The notes under the pieces were generated by a model. The model saw only the letters and a program-made list of their open reading frames with translations. It did not search any database and had not been told where the DNA came from. The position numbers and the translations under genes were made by a program. Shown here piece by piece: positions 62,159 to 64,000 of a DNA stretch of 64,000 bases. The DNA is from Erpetoichthys calabaricus (lineage: Eukaryota > Chordata > Cladistia > Polypteriformes > Polypteridae): contig NC_041396.2 of assembly GCF_900747795.2 (NCBI RefSeq), forward strand, positions 37,020,674 to 37,084,673. The letters run 5' to 3'. Position 1 is the first letter of the stretch. Each line of letters begins with the position of its first letter.

Positions 62159-63500
62159 CACTGTAAAAAATGTTTTGTTGGATCAACCTAAATAAATCAC
62201 TTCACAAGGTAACAAGCAATTTAATTGATTTCTTTCAAATTTTAAAAAGTATTTGAGTAAACTTAATTCATTTGAGTTTGTTTTAACCTTTTCAAAAACT
62301 TGAATAAAAGCAAAAAATGTATTTAGCTCAAACCGAATTTCTTTAAAAACTCAAATTAACTGTGGTGGGCTGGCGCCCTACCTGGGGTTTGTTTCCTGGC
62401 TTGCGCCCTGTGTTGGCTGGGATTGGCTCCAGCAGACCCCCATCACCCTGTAGTTAGGATATAGCGGGTTGGATAATGGATGGATGAACTCAAATTAAAA
62501 TTTTGTCCATTATTGTATTCACTATAATGCCAACTTAAATTCTTAATTGGACTCAACTAAATATGTTCTTTATATGGTGTTGAATTCACTGTTTGTTAGG
62601 GTGAAATTGTTTTTAATAAAACAAACCACAACAATTTTTGCTTTAAACAACGGAAGCAAATTTATTTTAAAATTAGTGCTACATTTTGTACAGTGCCTTC
62701 AAACATGAAGCATGTTTTTAAACTGATCTAATGGTGGTGAATGTTACTGAACCAGCTATAGCAAAACTCTTTTAGATTTATTATTGAATATTTGCAACAC
62801 AAAAATAAATTTTTTGGTCATTCCTTGAACATGTTTTTTCTGTAAATATTCAGAACAAACATTTCACAAAAAATACACATATATACATATTTAATACACA
62901 ATGTATTTTATAAGCTTTTCACCAAAAATGTTTATAAATTATACATAAAATATCTATTTGAAATAATTATATATACATATATTAAATACACCTTATATTT
63001 TGAACATTACATAACATTATATAGTATACATAAAATGTATATATATATATATATATAGTCACAAAATCGAGGCAAAATCATATAAAGGTTTGGGGCAGCC
63101 ACCCATATAATTTGGTTTCCTGGCTGCAAAGTTGCTTTTCAAAATAATACAGCACTGATGTGCACAAAACCGAGTCCAAACAGAACTGAGGGAATAGGGA
63201 AAAGGTGGAGGCTTTTAAAGGGGGAGACAGGAAGTGAAGTCAAAGGGGTCGGGCTTATGTAGGTCTTCTGCCATTGGTGCGAGCCCGGACGTGATATCAC
63301 AGGGGTCGGAGCCGGCAAAGTCTCCAAAGCGATTTTTTGCTTTAGACTAAATAGAAGAAGTTACACTAAGCGACAGCAAGGTTTTTCAATTTGAAGTAAG
63401 GCAAAAAATTACGTTAGGTGAACAAACATATTAATATAGTTCATTACAACCACTTAAATAACCTTAAATCAAAAAGAGCCCTTTTTATCTTTTTAGAGTG
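62159..63500. mobile_element. CACTA (EnSpm)-like nonautonomous element
   Basis: Ends CACTGTAAAAAATG and ATCTTTTTAGAGTG, with a 2-base CA (or 3-base) duplication. It is inserted in a SINE that unit 3 keeps unbroken. AT-rich, no transposase, with a SINE fragment at 62361-62487. Confidence 0.7.
62361..62487 (+). mobile_element. SINE family I, 3' fragment, diverged subfamily
   Basis: CTGTGGTGGGCTGGCGCCC to (GGAT)n, with the duplication AACTCAAATTAA on both sides. Confidence 0.9.
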
Positions 63501-63786
63501 CACCCCGCTATATCCTAACACAGGGTCACGGGGGTCTGCCGGAGTCAATCCCAGTCAGCACAGGGTGCAAGGCAGGAACAAACCCTGGACAGGGCACCAG
63601 CCCACCGCAGGGCACACACACACCCACACACTAGGGACAATTTAGGATCGCCAATGCACCTAACCTGCATGCCTTTGGGAGGAAACCCACGCAGACACTG
63701 GGAGAACATGCAAACTCCACGCTGGGAGGACCTGGGAAGTGAACCTTACTGAGAGGCAGCAGCACTACCACTGCGCCACCCTGCAC
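63501..63786 (-). mobile_element. SINE family I, paralog of 35003-35305
   Basis: Its last few bases lie at 62150-62158 on the far side of the CACTA insertion. Confidence 0.85.
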
Positions 63787-64000
63787 AAAATGTTTATTTT
63801 TTTATTTCAAAAAGTGGAAAAAACAATTACTTCAGATTCTGTTTAGTTATAGCTTTTTTTGTTTTTTTTTATTCACTTTCTGATATGCCTGTGTCAGATG
63901 TGACCAGATGTAAAAGGGATACAATGAATGAACATTACTTGTTTTTAATACATTAATTTGTGTTGATTTAAAATTGGTCATTACCTGCTGCTTACCTGTT

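Larger units (their letters stand above)
60747..64000. mobile_element. hAT-type element, unit 4 copy, runs off the window
   Basis: Start TAGGCCTATCC, the first base changed from C. It keeps the 396 bases (61296-61691) lost from unit 3. It carries a CACTA element and a SINE. The right end lies beyond 64000. Confidence 0.7.

Overview
The window looks like a piece of a repeat-rich ray-finned fish genome. The mix of many tRNA-derived SINEs ending in (GGAT)n, L2-, RTE- and L1/Tx1-like LINEs, Penelope, Tc1, hAT, Harbinger, CACTA and Helitron copies, together with tandem V1R/ORA-type receptors, suggests a polypteriform (bichir or reedfish). That species guess is inference. No database search was run.

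The only intact host protein genes I can support are three single-exon V1R-like chemoreceptors on the + strand, at 6159-7115, 19174-20130 and 35849-36805. By hand count, receptors 1 and 2 are about 81% identical and receptors 2 and 3 about 77%. They sit in a tandem array of large duplicated units: unit 1 about 1-17382, unit 2 about 17383-28500, unit 3 about 28501-55370, unit 4 from about 55371 past the window end. Every coding exon starts 9 bases after a conserved 3' splice site. Each of units 1-3 also carries, far downstream of its receptor, a conserved block with a TATA-like box and a GTAAG donor (about 16153-16262, 26977-27103, 52229-52352). I read these blocks as the promoter and noncoding first exon of the next receptor in the array. 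The window stops about 330 bases before the place where unit 4 should carry a fourth receptor.

The remaining sequence is duplicated noncoding unit DNA filled with transposable elements. Because the units are paralogous, one unit often shows the empty site for an insertion in another, which fixes ends and relative ages. Examples are a Helitron at 45378-48660, a pogo/Tigger-like MITE at 23508-24436, a solo LTR at 44310-45310, a hAT element at 33677-35597, and several tiny LINE-tail-plus-(TATC)n insertions. Unit 4 repeats 32661-35520 of unit 3 at very high identity (59566-64000), so this last duplication is young. LTR copies are solo fossils. The DNA transposon genes seen are all broken.
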